From the NCBI RefSeq assembly GCF_002000245.1, contig NZ_MTCM01000001.1, positions 620,001 through 684,000 on the forward strand: a DNA stretch of 64,000 nucleotides, given 5' to 3'. The position numbers and the translations under genes are program-made. The notes under the pieces were generated by a model, which ran no database searches, was not told the origin of the DNA, and saw only the letters and a program-made list of their open reading frames with translations. Positions 1 to 8,343 of the stretch are shown here, in pieces (position 1 is the stretch's first letter; every line of letters begins with the position of its first letter). The stretch comes from Sphingobacterium sp. CZ-UAM (GTDB taxonomy: Bacteria > Bacteroidota > Bacteroidia > Sphingobacteriales > Sphingobacteriaceae).

Positions 1-1653
1 ACAACAGGCGGACACAACCATCTCACAACGGATAAGGTAATCCGGACTTTGCAGCTGGGTGACTGGGAAAACAGTGCCTATGCATCCTTTAATCAAAATA
101 ATTCCTATACCCTGAATCTTTCCTTGGATTATAACCGCGTATTTGGTAAGCACGCGGTGACCGGACTTTTTCTGTACGAACAGAGCGAGGGTAATACGGC
201 TTATCTCTACGGATTCCGAAATAAAATGCTGTCCACTTCGATCGAACAGCTCTTCATCGGTGATGCCGCCGCGGAAAATAAGGATGCGACGGGAAGTGAA
301 ACCGAAACTGGTCGGCTGGGTTACGTAGGCCGTTTTACGTACGGTTATGACAATCGCTATCTTCTGGAGGCAAATTTCAGGTACGATGCCTCGTTAAAAT
401 TTGCTCCCGAAGGACGTTGGGGCTTTTTTCCTTCTGTTGCAGTAGGTTGGGTGTTGTCAGAGGAATCTTTTGTTAAAGATCGATGGACCTTTGTGGACAA
501 CCTCAAACTCCGTATTTCCCATGGATTACTGGGTAATGATGGTGGCGACAATGTAGCCGAATATGGCTATATCAATCGTTATTCGACTACCTCAGGTGCT
601 ATATTTGGCGGTGCCACAGTAGGAATTATGCCTGGGGCTTTGCCGAATTATGCTATTACATGGGAAAAGACGCGTATTACCAATGTTGGAATTGACTTTG
701 GCTTTTTGAAGGGGGCACTCAATGGTTCCCTGGAATATTTTCAAAAACATACCTATGATATTCTGGGATCCCGCATAGCATCAACACCTAATACTTTCGG
801 AGCTCTTTTACCGAGGGAAAATTATGGTATTGTCAACAACTACGGAATTGAGTTCTCGCTACGTCATGATCGACAGATCAATAAGGATCTAAGTTATTTT
901 ATCGGTGGAAACTTCAGTTTTGCACGCAATAAAGTGGAAAAGTGGGATGTCTCCCCTGGAGCTTTTAACTTTGAACAACGTGTGGGTAGACCAATCGATT
1001 TTATCACGGGCTACCAATCGGATGGGATCGCTCGTACAGCGTCAGACCTCGCAGGGCTGCCTAAATACAATGGATTTAACTATAGTCTGGGCGATATAAT
1101 GCTCAAGGACCAAAATGGAGATGCTGATATTACTGGCGCTGATAGAATAGTCTTAAGTAAAAAAAGCATTAACCCAGAAATCATTTATGGGTTTACTTTA
1201 GGTGGCAAATGGAAAGGACTTGATTTGAATGCATTTTTCCAAGGTGTGGCCAATCGAGAGATTATGTTCCCCAATCGAGCTGATCTATGGGACGAGCAGG
1301 CTGTACTCCGTATTTTCACGGATAGCTGGTCGCCGGAGACTCCAAATGCTAACTATCCTCGCGTAGGTGGTATCGGTGCCAGTAGTCTTGGCGCCAGCAG
1401 GGAGGCCTCGTCATTCTGGTTAATGAATGGCAACTACATGCGGTTGAAAAATCTGGAGATAGGCTATACACTCAGTGAATCATTGATAAAACGCCAGGGA
1501 ATTGGCGGATTGCGGGTGTATGTTTCAGGAACCAATCTACTGACGTTTGATCGTGTCAAGATTGCCGATCCGGAGGCAATAGCAGGTAATTACGGTGTGT
1601 ACCAGTATCCGATCATGAAAAGTATTACGGCTGGCTTATCCTTCAAATTTTAA
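1..1653 (+). CDS. SusC/RagA-family TonB-linked outer membrane transporter, C-terminal part
   Basis: The frame is open from base 1, so the start, signal peptide, carboxypeptidase-like domain and plug lie outside the window. The remaining ~550 residues are the beta-barrel of a SusC-type transporter, which imports glycans or other nutrients with its SusD lid. Support: alternating aromatic/polar strands throughout, the late-barrel motif NYMRLKNLEIGYTL, and a last strand ending SFKF with terminal Phe, as outer-membrane insertion requires. A susD gene starts 29 bases after the stop, the usual operon order. A TTG at base 49 is not the start, because coding continues upstream of it. Confidence 0.93.
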   Translation, partial: TTGGHNHLTTDKVIRTLQLGDWENSAYASFNQNNSYTLNLSLDYNRVFGKHAVTGLFLYEQSEGNTAYLYGFRNKMLSTSIEQLFIGDAAAENKDATGSETETGRLGYVGRFTYGYDNRYLLEANFRYDASLKFAPEGRWGFFPSVAVGWVLSEESFVKDRWTFVDNLKLRISHGLLGNDGGDNVAEYGYINRYSTTSGAIFGGATVGIMPGALPNYAITWEKTRITNVGIDFGFLKGALNGSLEYFQKHTYDILGSRIASTPNTFGALLPRENYGIVNNYGIEFSLRHDRQINKDLSYFIGGNFSFARNKVEKWDVSPGAFNFEQRVGRPIDFITGYQSDGIARTASDLAGLPKYNGFNYSLGDIMLKDQNGDADITGADRIVLSKKSINPEIIYGFTLGGKWKGLDLNAFFQGVANREIMFPNRADLWDEQAVLRIFTDSWSPETPNANYPRVGGIGASSLGASREASSFWLMNGNYMRLKNLEIGYTLSESLIKRQGIGGLRVYVSGTNLLTFDRVKIADPEAIAGNYGVYQYPIMKSITAGLSFKF

Positions 1654-1682
1654 ACCTAATGATAAACTAATCTTTTTGAGCA

Positions 1683-3374
1683 ATGAAAAATTTTAATACA
1701 CTATATAGCTTGATAACAGTTGGGGCACTCGCGATGAGTTCGTGCAGCAAGGTGCTGGACAAGAATGACCTATCTGCGATCAGCGAACCTGTGGTATGGT
1801 CGGATCCCAAATTGGCGACTGCCTTTGTCAACAATATATATACGACACTGCCAGGTTGGGATGTCGGTCTGGCAGATGCAACGGATGAAGCATCCAGGAA
1901 AACAAATTGGATTGATGGAACGACAACTATTGATAATGGTGGGCCTGGATACTGGCCCTATAGTGATATCCGAAAAATGAATATTTTCCTAAAGGAAATT
2001 GATGGATCTCAGAGTACCATTGCCCCCGAAACACGTAAGGTACTGAAAGGACAAGTGCGCTTTATTCGGGCATATACCTATTTTGAGATGGTGAAACGTT
2101 ATGGTGGTGTACCGTTGATCTTAACACCGCAGGAACGTACCGAGAATCTGCTTGTGGAACGCAATAGTACAAAAGAATGTTTTGATTTTATCATCAACGA
2201 ACTAAATCAGGCTGCCGATGAGCTTCCCGTAAAATATACGTCTGCAGATGATCTTGGAAGGATTACCAAAGCTACGGCATTGGCAATGAAGGGCCGTGTG
2301 CTATTGTTTCGCGCCAGCCCACAGTTTAACCCGAATAATACGATATCCCTCTGGGAGACGGCTTACAAAGCCAATCAAGAAGCATTGTCCTTTCTCAATG
2401 CTAACGGCTATGGCTTGGTTGCTAAATATGACAACGCAAGTTTATTTCTGGCTGAGATGAACAAGGAGGTGATTTTTGCCATCCGATATCTGCAACCTGG
2501 ACGCAGCCAAAATCGGGATGCTGCGGTTCGCCCCATTGATTTTACAGCAAATGCAACGGGCGGCTGCCATCCGATACAGAAACTCGTGGATGCCTTTCCG
2601 CTTAAAAGCGGCAAGAAAGTACAGTGGAATAGCCCGCAATTTAAAGGTGATGCCACCCTGAGCTGGCAGAATCGGGATGACCGATTTTATACGACCATTG
2701 CGTACAACGGAGCCAGTTACCTGGGTACAACTATGGCGCTTTATGATAATGCGCAAAATGGCTATGCATATGGTAAGCAAAATGGTTCATTGACAGGTTA
2801 TTATTCGCGTAAGGCTGTCGATGAATCTTTGGATATCACCAATTCGCAGATCTCGGGAACTGATTTTATTGAAATGCGCTATGCCGAAGTGCTAATGAAT
2901 ATGGCGGAAGCGGCCTTGGAGACTGGCCGTCTGGTTGAAGCTTTTGATGCGCTCAAAGCTATTCGCAAACGGGCGGGAATTGCCGAAATAACAGTCGGGG
3001 ATCCTGAACTGGCGGGCAAGCTTTATGGACTGAGCCCTGGCATGGGACAGACAGAAATGCGTCAGGCAGTACGAGATGAACGCTATATTGAATTTGCATT
3101 TGAGCAAAAGCGCCTCTGGGATCTCCGCAGATGGAAAGCCATGGATCAGATCATGGTAGGCCAACAAAAACGCTTTGCATTAGTCTTGCATCAGCAGGCT
3201 GGAGCACCAGGTGGGTATACGTATACCTTAACCGAACGTGATTTTTCACCGATGATCTATAACCAGAATATGTATTTTCTACCTTTATCTACAGCGACCA
3301 TGCAGGGCAATGCAAAATTGCAGCAGACAAAGGGCTGGGGAAATGGTATATTTGATCCATTGGCAGGATTATAA
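1683..3374 (+). CDS. SusD/RagB-family nutrient-binding outer membrane lipoprotein
   Basis: Length 563 residues. The N-terminus is a lipoprotein signal: a hydrophobic stretch ending AMSSC, with the lipidated Cys at about residue 20. The mature protein should sit on the outer face of the outer membrane as the lid of the preceding SusC. SusD-family signs are the early segment around WSDPKLATAFVNNIY, the TPR-like motif GQVRFIRAYTYFEMVKRYG, and the C-terminal block with RDERYIEFAFEQKRLWDLRRW. Its ligand cannot be told from sequence. It precedes a glycoside hydrolase, from which it is separated by a hairpin. Confidence 0.93.
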   Translation: MKNFNTLYSLITVGALAMSSCSKVLDKNDLSAISEPVVWSDPKLATAFVNNIYTTLPGWDVGLADATDEASRKTNWIDGTTTIDNGGPGYWPYSDIRKMNIFLKEIDGSQSTIAPETRKVLKGQVRFIRAYTYFEMVKRYGGVPLILTPQERTENLLVERNSTKECFDFIINELNQAADELPVKYTSADDLGRITKATALAMKGRVLLFRASPQFNPNNTISLWETAYKANQEALSFLNANGYGLVAKYDNASLFLAEMNKEVIFAIRYLQPGRSQNRDAAVRPIDFTANATGGCHPIQKLVDAFPLKSGKKVQWNSPQFKGDATLSWQNRDDRFYTTIAYNGASYLGTTMALYDNAQNGYAYGKQNGSLTGYYSRKAVDESLDITNSQISGTDFIEMRYAEVLMNMAEAALETGRLVEAFDALKAIRKRAGIAEITVGDPELAGKLYGLSPGMGQTEMRQAVRDERYIEFAFEQKRLWDLRRWKAMDQIMVGQQKRFALVLHQQAGAPGGYTYTLTERDFSPMIYNQNMYFLPLSTATMQGNAKLQQTKGWGNGIFDPLAGL

Positions 3375-3392
3375 ACCCAATAAAATACGAGC

Positions 3393-3416
3393 GCCCTGCT
3401 CCAATACCAGCAGGGC
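3393..3416. other. Intercistronic hairpin between susD and glycoside hydrolase
   Basis: An 8-bp perfect inverted repeat (GCCCTGCT / AGCAGGGC) around an 8-base loop lies in the 82-base gap between susD and the hydrolase gene. No T-run follows, so it is not a standard intrinsic terminator. It may stabilise or process the mRNA or reduce downstream transcription. A comparable hairpin occupies the susD-enzyme gap at 36451-36486. Confidence 0.6.
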
Positions 3417-3456
3417 AATACTGAAAGGACGATTACTTTCCTAATTTATACAGAAC

Positions 3457-5628
3457 ATGAGATTTAAGCTAATTATACTTGCACTGGCATGGATAGCCAC
3501 GGAAAATGGATTCGCACAGAACAAAGAAAATAAAACACAGGACTGGCTGATCAATACTGCTGCGCCGTATCAATCCCGCATCACCCTTGCGGGGCAGGAT
3601 ATTGTCCTGGACAATGGGCTCGTGCGCCGTTCCTTTCGCATCAGCCCCAATGCCTTCTGCTATGATTATACCAACCTGACCACGGGCCAGCAACTGATTC
3701 GTGCCGTACAGCCCGAAGCGCAGCTGCAGCTCAACGGCAAGTGGTATAATGTCGGCGGTGTGGACGGACAGAAGGAGCGGGCTTACCTACGGCCGGAATG
3801 GATGCCGGGCTTTACGGCCAATGCCAACGATTTTAGTTATGTCAAACATGAGATCGCAGAACTGGATCCCTTATTGCCCTGGAAAGGAGATAAGTGGTGG
3901 TCTACACATAAAGCCGCTGGAAAAGGGAAGGTGCTGACCTTTACCTATGCTGCCCCGGCAAATGCGGCATTGAATGGGGTTGAGGTCAAGGTGCATTATG
4001 CCATTTACGACGGTATTCCCTTGATCAGCAAATGGGTAACGGTGCAGAATCACAGCAAGCAGACCGTGCAGATTAACCAGGTGATCAACGAAAAACTGGC
4101 GCTGGTCGAAGAGGAAAGTGCCGTAGTGGGCTCAGTTGAAGATATGAAGAAGCAGCATGGCCTGTACGTCGAAAGCAATTTTGCTTTCAACAATGCGATG
4201 CGGTACCACCTGAGCGATCAGTCGCTGCACTGGAAAGCGGATTCTACTTATACTTCTCAGGTGAATTACAACCTGAAAACACCGGCCATCCTGGAAATAT
4301 ACCCGACAGTGGGAGTTGGCATCAAACTGGCCGCTGAGGAAAACTTCAGTTCCATCCGCTCCTGGGAACTGCTGATGGATAGTTATGACCGGGAGCGCCG
4401 TGGACTGGCCATCCGAAAGATGTACAGGACTATTGCGCCTTGGACCACTGCCAATCCGATCTTTATGCACCTGGTAAGCAAAAAAGACGAACAGGTGTAC
4501 AGCGCCATAGACCAGTGCGCGGCCACAGGCTATGAAGCCCTGATCCTTAGCTTTGGTAGCCATGTCAATATGGAGGATACAACAGCCGCGAACCTCGCCG
4601 CGCTGAAAAAGCTGGCGGATTATGCACACAGCAAAAATATTAAAATAGGGGCTTATTCCTTGTTCAGCTCCCGCAAGATCAGCGAAGCGGATGATATCAT
4701 CAACCCCAAAACGGGAAAAACGGGGGGCACATTTTTTGAAAATGCACCTTGTTTCGGTTCCAACTGGGGGATAGGCTATGCGCAACGGATCAAGACCTTC
4801 TTTGAAAAAACGGGATTTGACATCTGGGAAAATGACGGCCCCTTTCCGGGGGATCAATGCGCCTCGACAAGTCATCCCGGTCACCATGGCCTGGAGGATA
4901 GCCAATGGGTGCAGTTTAATATGCAAAAACAACTTTATCATTGGCTGAATGCGCGAGGTGTGTATATCAATTCCCCGGACTGGTACTTTTTGGACGGTTC
5001 CAACAAGACCGGAATCGGCTACCGGGAGGTCAACTTTTCATTGCCCCGTGAGAACCAGCGTATCCTCAACCGGCAGAATATCTATGACGCGCTCTGGGAA
5101 CAGAACCCGTCCATGGGCTGGGGATTTGTGCCCTTAACAGCTTATCAGGGTGGCGGAAAAGAAGCGGTACTGGAACCTTTGCATGAGCATCGGGAGGATT
5201 ATAAACAACTGATGATGCAATATTATGGCGCCGGTGTGCAGGCCTGCTACCGCGGGCCGCGCCTCTATGATACGGAGCAGACCAAGCAGACGGTCATTGA
5301 GGTGATCCAATGGTATAAAAAGTACCGTAACATCCTCAACGCTGACCTGATCCACCTACGCCGTGCAGATGGTCGCGACTGGGACGGCTTCTTGCATGTG
5401 AATGCCTCGGAGAAGGGGATCAAGGGATTGGGTATGCTGTTTAACCCATTGAAAACGGCCATCACACGGACCATTGAACTACCGCTTTACTATACCGGAT
5501 TAACGGGGCAGGCGAAAATAAGCTTTGATGACAAGGCCGTAAAAACAGCGTCTTTGGATCACCGCGCTAATACAACGATCACCCTGACCATACCGGCCGA
5601 GAGTTACCGCTGGTTTACCGTGGAATAG
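3457..5628 (+). CDS. Secreted glycoside hydrolase, clan GH-D-like (alpha-galactosidase-like)
   Basis: Length 723 residues with a signal peptide (residues 1-20, cleavage near GFAQ). The architecture resembles GH36/GH27-type enzymes: an N-terminal beta-sandwich (about 30-330, containing VLDNGLVRRSFRI), a TIM barrel (about 330-640) and a C-terminal beta domain ending in a strand around SYRWFTVE. Candidate acidic residues are D455, E458 and D460 in FDIWENDGPFPGD, and D513 in WYFLDGSNKTGIGYRE; assigning nucleophile and acid/base to them is inference. It follows susCD, so it probably cleaves an alpha-linked sugar taken up by that pair. The usual alpha-galactosidase WKWD-type signature is not present, so the specificity is open and it may belong to a poorly described family. 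Codons are notably more GC-rich than in the preceding genes. Confidence 0.7.
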   Translation: MRFKLIILALAWIATENGFAQNKENKTQDWLINTAAPYQSRITLAGQDIVLDNGLVRRSFRISPNAFCYDYTNLTTGQQLIRAVQPEAQLQLNGKWYNVGGVDGQKERAYLRPEWMPGFTANANDFSYVKHEIAELDPLLPWKGDKWWSTHKAAGKGKVLTFTYAAPANAALNGVEVKVHYAIYDGIPLISKWVTVQNHSKQTVQINQVINEKLALVEEESAVVGSVEDMKKQHGLYVESNFAFNNAMRYHLSDQSLHWKADSTYTSQVNYNLKTPAILEIYPTVGVGIKLAAEENFSSIRSWELLMDSYDRERRGLAIRKMYRTIAPWTTANPIFMHLVSKKDEQVYSAIDQCAATGYEALILSFGSHVNMEDTTAANLAALKKLADYAHSKNIKIGAYSLFSSRKISEADDIINPKTGKTGGTFFENAPCFGSNWGIGYAQRIKTFFEKTGFDIWENDGPFPGDQCASTSHPGHHGLEDSQWVQFNMQKQLYHWLNARGVYINSPDWYFLDGSNKTGIGYREVNFSLPRENQRILNRQNIYDALWEQNPSMGWGFVPLTAYQGGGKEAVLEPLHEHREDYKQLMMQYYGAGVQACYRGPRLYDTEQTKQTVIEVIQWYKKYRNILNADLIHLRRADGRDWDGFLHVNASEKGIKGLGMLFNPLKTAITRTIELPLYYTGLTGQAKISFDDKAVKTASLDHRANTTITLTIPAESYRWFTVE

Positions 5629-5671
5629 ATAAAGCCTACTGGACAAAAAATACTATTTTGATGTTGATTGT

Positions 5672-5710
5672 ATCAGGGAGTGACGACCTTATTGTCATTC
5701 CCTGATTTTG
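5672..5710. terminator. Bidirectional intrinsic terminator
   Basis: Thirteen-base arms (ATCAGGGAGTGAC / GTCATTCCCTGAT, one mismatch) flank a 9-base loop and are followed by TTTT on the plus strand. It sits between the converging hydrolase and symporter genes and can serve both. Confidence 0.75.
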
Positions 5711-5712
5711 CT

Positions 5713-7149
5713 TCAATCTTGTTTCTTGGACCAGAGCTCCATATCCGGAAATTGATATGTTGAATTGTCAAATATGGGATCCTGCTTGGCTTTCTGTTGA
5801 TCGCGGTAATCTGTATATAAGACTAATACCTTTTTGTGCAAGAGTATAATCGCTATTAAATTGAGCCAGGCCATCAGACCCACACCGATATCGCCCAGGG
5901 TCCAGGCGGTTTTGGCGGTACTGATACAGCCAATATAGACGGAAACTAAAATAAGGATACGCAACACCCAGATCAACACGGTCTTGTGTACTTTCTTGCG
6001 GCTGACAAAGCTGATATTGGTCTCGGCGATGTAGTAATAAGCCATAATCGTTGTAAAAGCAAAGAAGGCCAGGGCCAAAGCGACAAAAGCCTTGCCAATG
6101 GAAGGGAAGTGATGGGAGACGGCCTGTTGGGTAAATCCGGGGCCCATTTCTGTCGCTGGCAGATGCTGGACGAGAAATCCGCCTGCCGGGTTTTCTACAT
6201 TATACTGTCCGGTGAATAGGATCATGAGTGCGGTGGCGGTACAGACAAACATCGTATCGACGTAGACCGAAAAGCCCTGTACCAGGCCCTGTTTAATCGG
6301 GTGGGTCACTTCAGCTGCCGCCGCTGCGTGGGGTGCAGTCCCTTGTCCGGCCTCATTGCTGTAGATGCCACGTTTGACGCCCCAGGAAATGGCCATCCCG
6401 GCAACTGCGCCGAAAGTAGCCTCCATATTGAATGCAGCCTTAAAAATCAGGGCAAAAACGGCGGGGATCTGCGTGAAATTAAGCCCGATAATCACCAAAG
6501 CCATCAAGATGTAAGCGCCTGCCATAAATGGAACTACATATTCGGCAACAGTACTGATCCGCCGCACTCCGCCGATAATGATGATAGCCAGCAAAGCGGC
6601 AATAGCCATACCGGTAACACTCGGCGAGAGCTCAAAGGCTGATGTCATAGCCGAACTGATGCTATTGCTCTGGACACCGGGCAGCAAAAATCCGGTACTG
6701 ATAATGGTCGCGATCGCAAAAGTCCAGGCAAAAGCCCGGGACCGCAGACCTTTGAGGATATAATAAGCTGGTCCGCCCCGATATTCACCATCATTTACTT
6801 CCTTGTACATCTGTCCGAGTGTAGCCTCGACAATGGCGGAGGCACTGCCCAAAAAGGCAATCACCCACATCCAGAATATGGCTCCCGGGCCGCCCATGGC
6901 AATCGCCGTGGCCACACCGGCAATATTGCCCGTGCCCACACGCCCCGAGATGGCCAGCGAAAAAGCCTGAAATGAGGATATTCCTTTGTCAGAACTACTC
7001 CCATTGAAAAGCAAACGCAGCATTTCACGGATCTGTGTCAGTTGGGGGAATCGAAGACGGATTGTAAAATAGATTCCGGTCAATAAACAGAGGTAGATGA
7101 GTGCATCACTCCAGATGATATTATAAATTTTGTCGATCAGATTTTCCAT
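5713..7149 (-). CDS. Alanine/glycine:cation symporter (AGCS family)
   Basis: Length 478 residues, about ten or eleven membrane segments. The AGCS signatures are clear: GRVGTGNIAGVATAIAMGGP, the GQMYKEV segment followed by GGPAYYI, and SNEAGQGTAPHAAAA. The family imports small neutral amino acids (alanine, glycine, sometimes glutamine) with Na+ or H+ across the inner membrane. It is transcribed away from the mechanosensitive channel gene, sharing a 271-base divergent region, and near a BCCT osmolyte carrier, so a role in osmotic balance or amino-acid salvage is plausible. Substrate is not fixed by sequence. Confidence 0.93.
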   Translation of the reverse strand: MENLIDKIYNIIWSDALIYLCLLTGIYFTIRLRFPQLTQIREMLRLLFNGSSSDKGISSFQAFSLAISGRVGTGNIAGVATAIAMGGPGAIFWMWVIAFLGSASAIVEATLGQMYKEVNDGEYRGGPAYYILKGLRSRAFAWTFAIATIISTGFLLPGVQSNSISSAMTSAFELSPSVTGMAIAALLAIIIIGGVRRISTVAEYVVPFMAGAYILMALVIIGLNFTQIPAVFALIFKAAFNMEATFGAVAGMAISWGVKRGIYSNEAGQGTAPHAAAAAEVTHPIKQGLVQGFSVYVDTMFVCTATALMILFTGQYNVENPAGGFLVQHLPATEMGPGFTQQAVSHHFPSIGKAFVALALAFFAFTTIMAYYYIAETNISFVSRKKVHKTVLIWVLRILILVSVYIGCISTAKTAWTLGDIGVGLMAWLNLIAIILLHKKVLVLYTDYRDQQKAKQDPIFDNSTYQFPDMELWSKKQD

Positions 7150-7420
7150 TAGTTATAATTGAAACCCATAGGGCGGCTAAAAATACTTAAAACTATTAAG
7201 GCTTTGCTAAATAATACATAGATTATATTGATAAGAGGATGTGGATGTATCTATTGTCTCTATACTCTTGGTTTAACTCGGATAGCGTATGTTAATTTCA
7301 TGTAATTCACAAACAAATAGACGACTTTGGTTGTTGAAAACGTAAAGAATAAGGTGGTTGTTTGAAGAATAGTTAATCTTTTGCTATTTTATGCCCCTTA
7401 CTTTACATTTTTATTAAAAT

Positions 7421-8278
7421 ATGAGTGCTATGAACAATTTAGAACTGAACGATGTCCAGCAACATTGGAATAAATTTATTTCCTCTGCCATTGCTTGGGC
7501 ACCTCGTATTATTACTGCCGTAATCTCCGCTTTACTCATTTATCTGATAGGTTCCTGGATCATTCGCCTGGTCAAGCGAATGATTGATAAGGCCTTTGAA
7601 CGCCGTCAGATGGATGTCTCCTTACAACGTTTTTTAAGTAATCTGATCAGCTGGATCTTAAATATATTGTTATTTATAGTCGTGGTGACCCAGTTGGGGG
7701 TACAGACTTCGGCTTTTGTCGCGATCATCGGGGCGGCCGGTCTGGCTGTGGGTCTGGCACTGCAAGGATCATTGTCCAATTTTGCGGGAGGGATCCTGAT
7801 CCTGTTGCTGAAGCCTTTCCGGGTAGGTGATTATATCTCGTCAAGCGCAGACGTCTCCGGGACCGTCAATGAAATCGATATTTTCAATACGAAACTGACT
7901 ACGCCGCAAAATCAACGGATCGTCGTCCCCAATGGTGTTTTATCGAATAGTAGCATCACCAATTATACACAGCTCGGTACGAGACGGACTTGGTTTGATA
8001 TCGGTGTTGCTTATAATGCAGATCTTAAATATGCTAAGGAAATTCTGCTCCATGTCGCCCAGAACAATGAATTTGCTTTTAAGGAGCCGGCTCCGCAGGT
8101 GGTGGTGACCGAGCTTGGTGACAGTGCGATCAATCTCTCCGTGCGGGTTTCAACATCAAACGAAAACTTTTGGACCATGCAGGAACAGCTGATTATCGAT
8201 TGCAAAGAGGCGCTGGATAAGGCCGGGATTGAAATTCCCTTTCCGCAACGGGATATTCATATCAGGAGCAAAGCATAA
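7421..8278 (+). CDS. Small-conductance mechanosensitive channel (MscS family)
   Basis: Length 285 residues. Three N-terminal membrane helices end in the pore-lining helix with Gly/Ala packing (GAAGLAVGLALQGSLSNFAGG is spread over about residues 104-124). The beta domain with VPNGVLSNSSITNYT follows, then the alpha/beta vestibule domain (about 190-285). MscS channels open under membrane tension and release solutes on hypo-osmotic shock. The start at 7421 was chosen; ATG at 7430 is an equal alternative. A terminator lies just after the gene, 25 bases before the BCCT transporter start. Confidence 0.93.
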   Translation: MSAMNNLELNDVQQHWNKFISSAIAWAPRIITAVISALLIYLIGSWIIRLVKRMIDKAFERRQMDVSLQRFLSNLISWILNILLFIVVVTQLGVQTSAFVAIIGAAGLAVGLALQGSLSNFAGGILILLLKPFRVGDYISSSADVSGTVNEIDIFNTKLTTPQNQRIVVPNGVLSNSSITNYTQLGTRRTWFDIGVAYNADLKYAKEILLHVAQNNEFAFKEPAPQVVVTELGDSAINLSVRVSTSNENFWTMQEQLIIDCKEALDKAGIEIPFPQRDIHIRSKA

Positions 8279-8290
8279 TCTTTAAAATCA

Positions 8291-8322
8291 AAAACGGAGC
8301 CTGTTATTGGCCTCCGTTTATT
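8291..8322 (+). terminator. Putative terminator or attenuator between MscS and BCCT genes
   Basis: AAACGGAGCC pairs with GGCCTCCGTTT (one bulge) around a short loop, followed by ATT rather than a long T-run. Only about 20 bases separate it from the next start, so it could be a leaky terminator that sets the ratio of channel to transporter. Confidence 0.5.
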
Positions 8323-8343
8323 CCATCATATAAATAAAATTTA

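Noticed and set aside
4132..4941. A 269-codon open frame on the minus strand
   Set aside because: It lies wholly opposite the glycoside hydrolase, has no family-like motifs, and is explained by the GC-rich codon positions of that gene.
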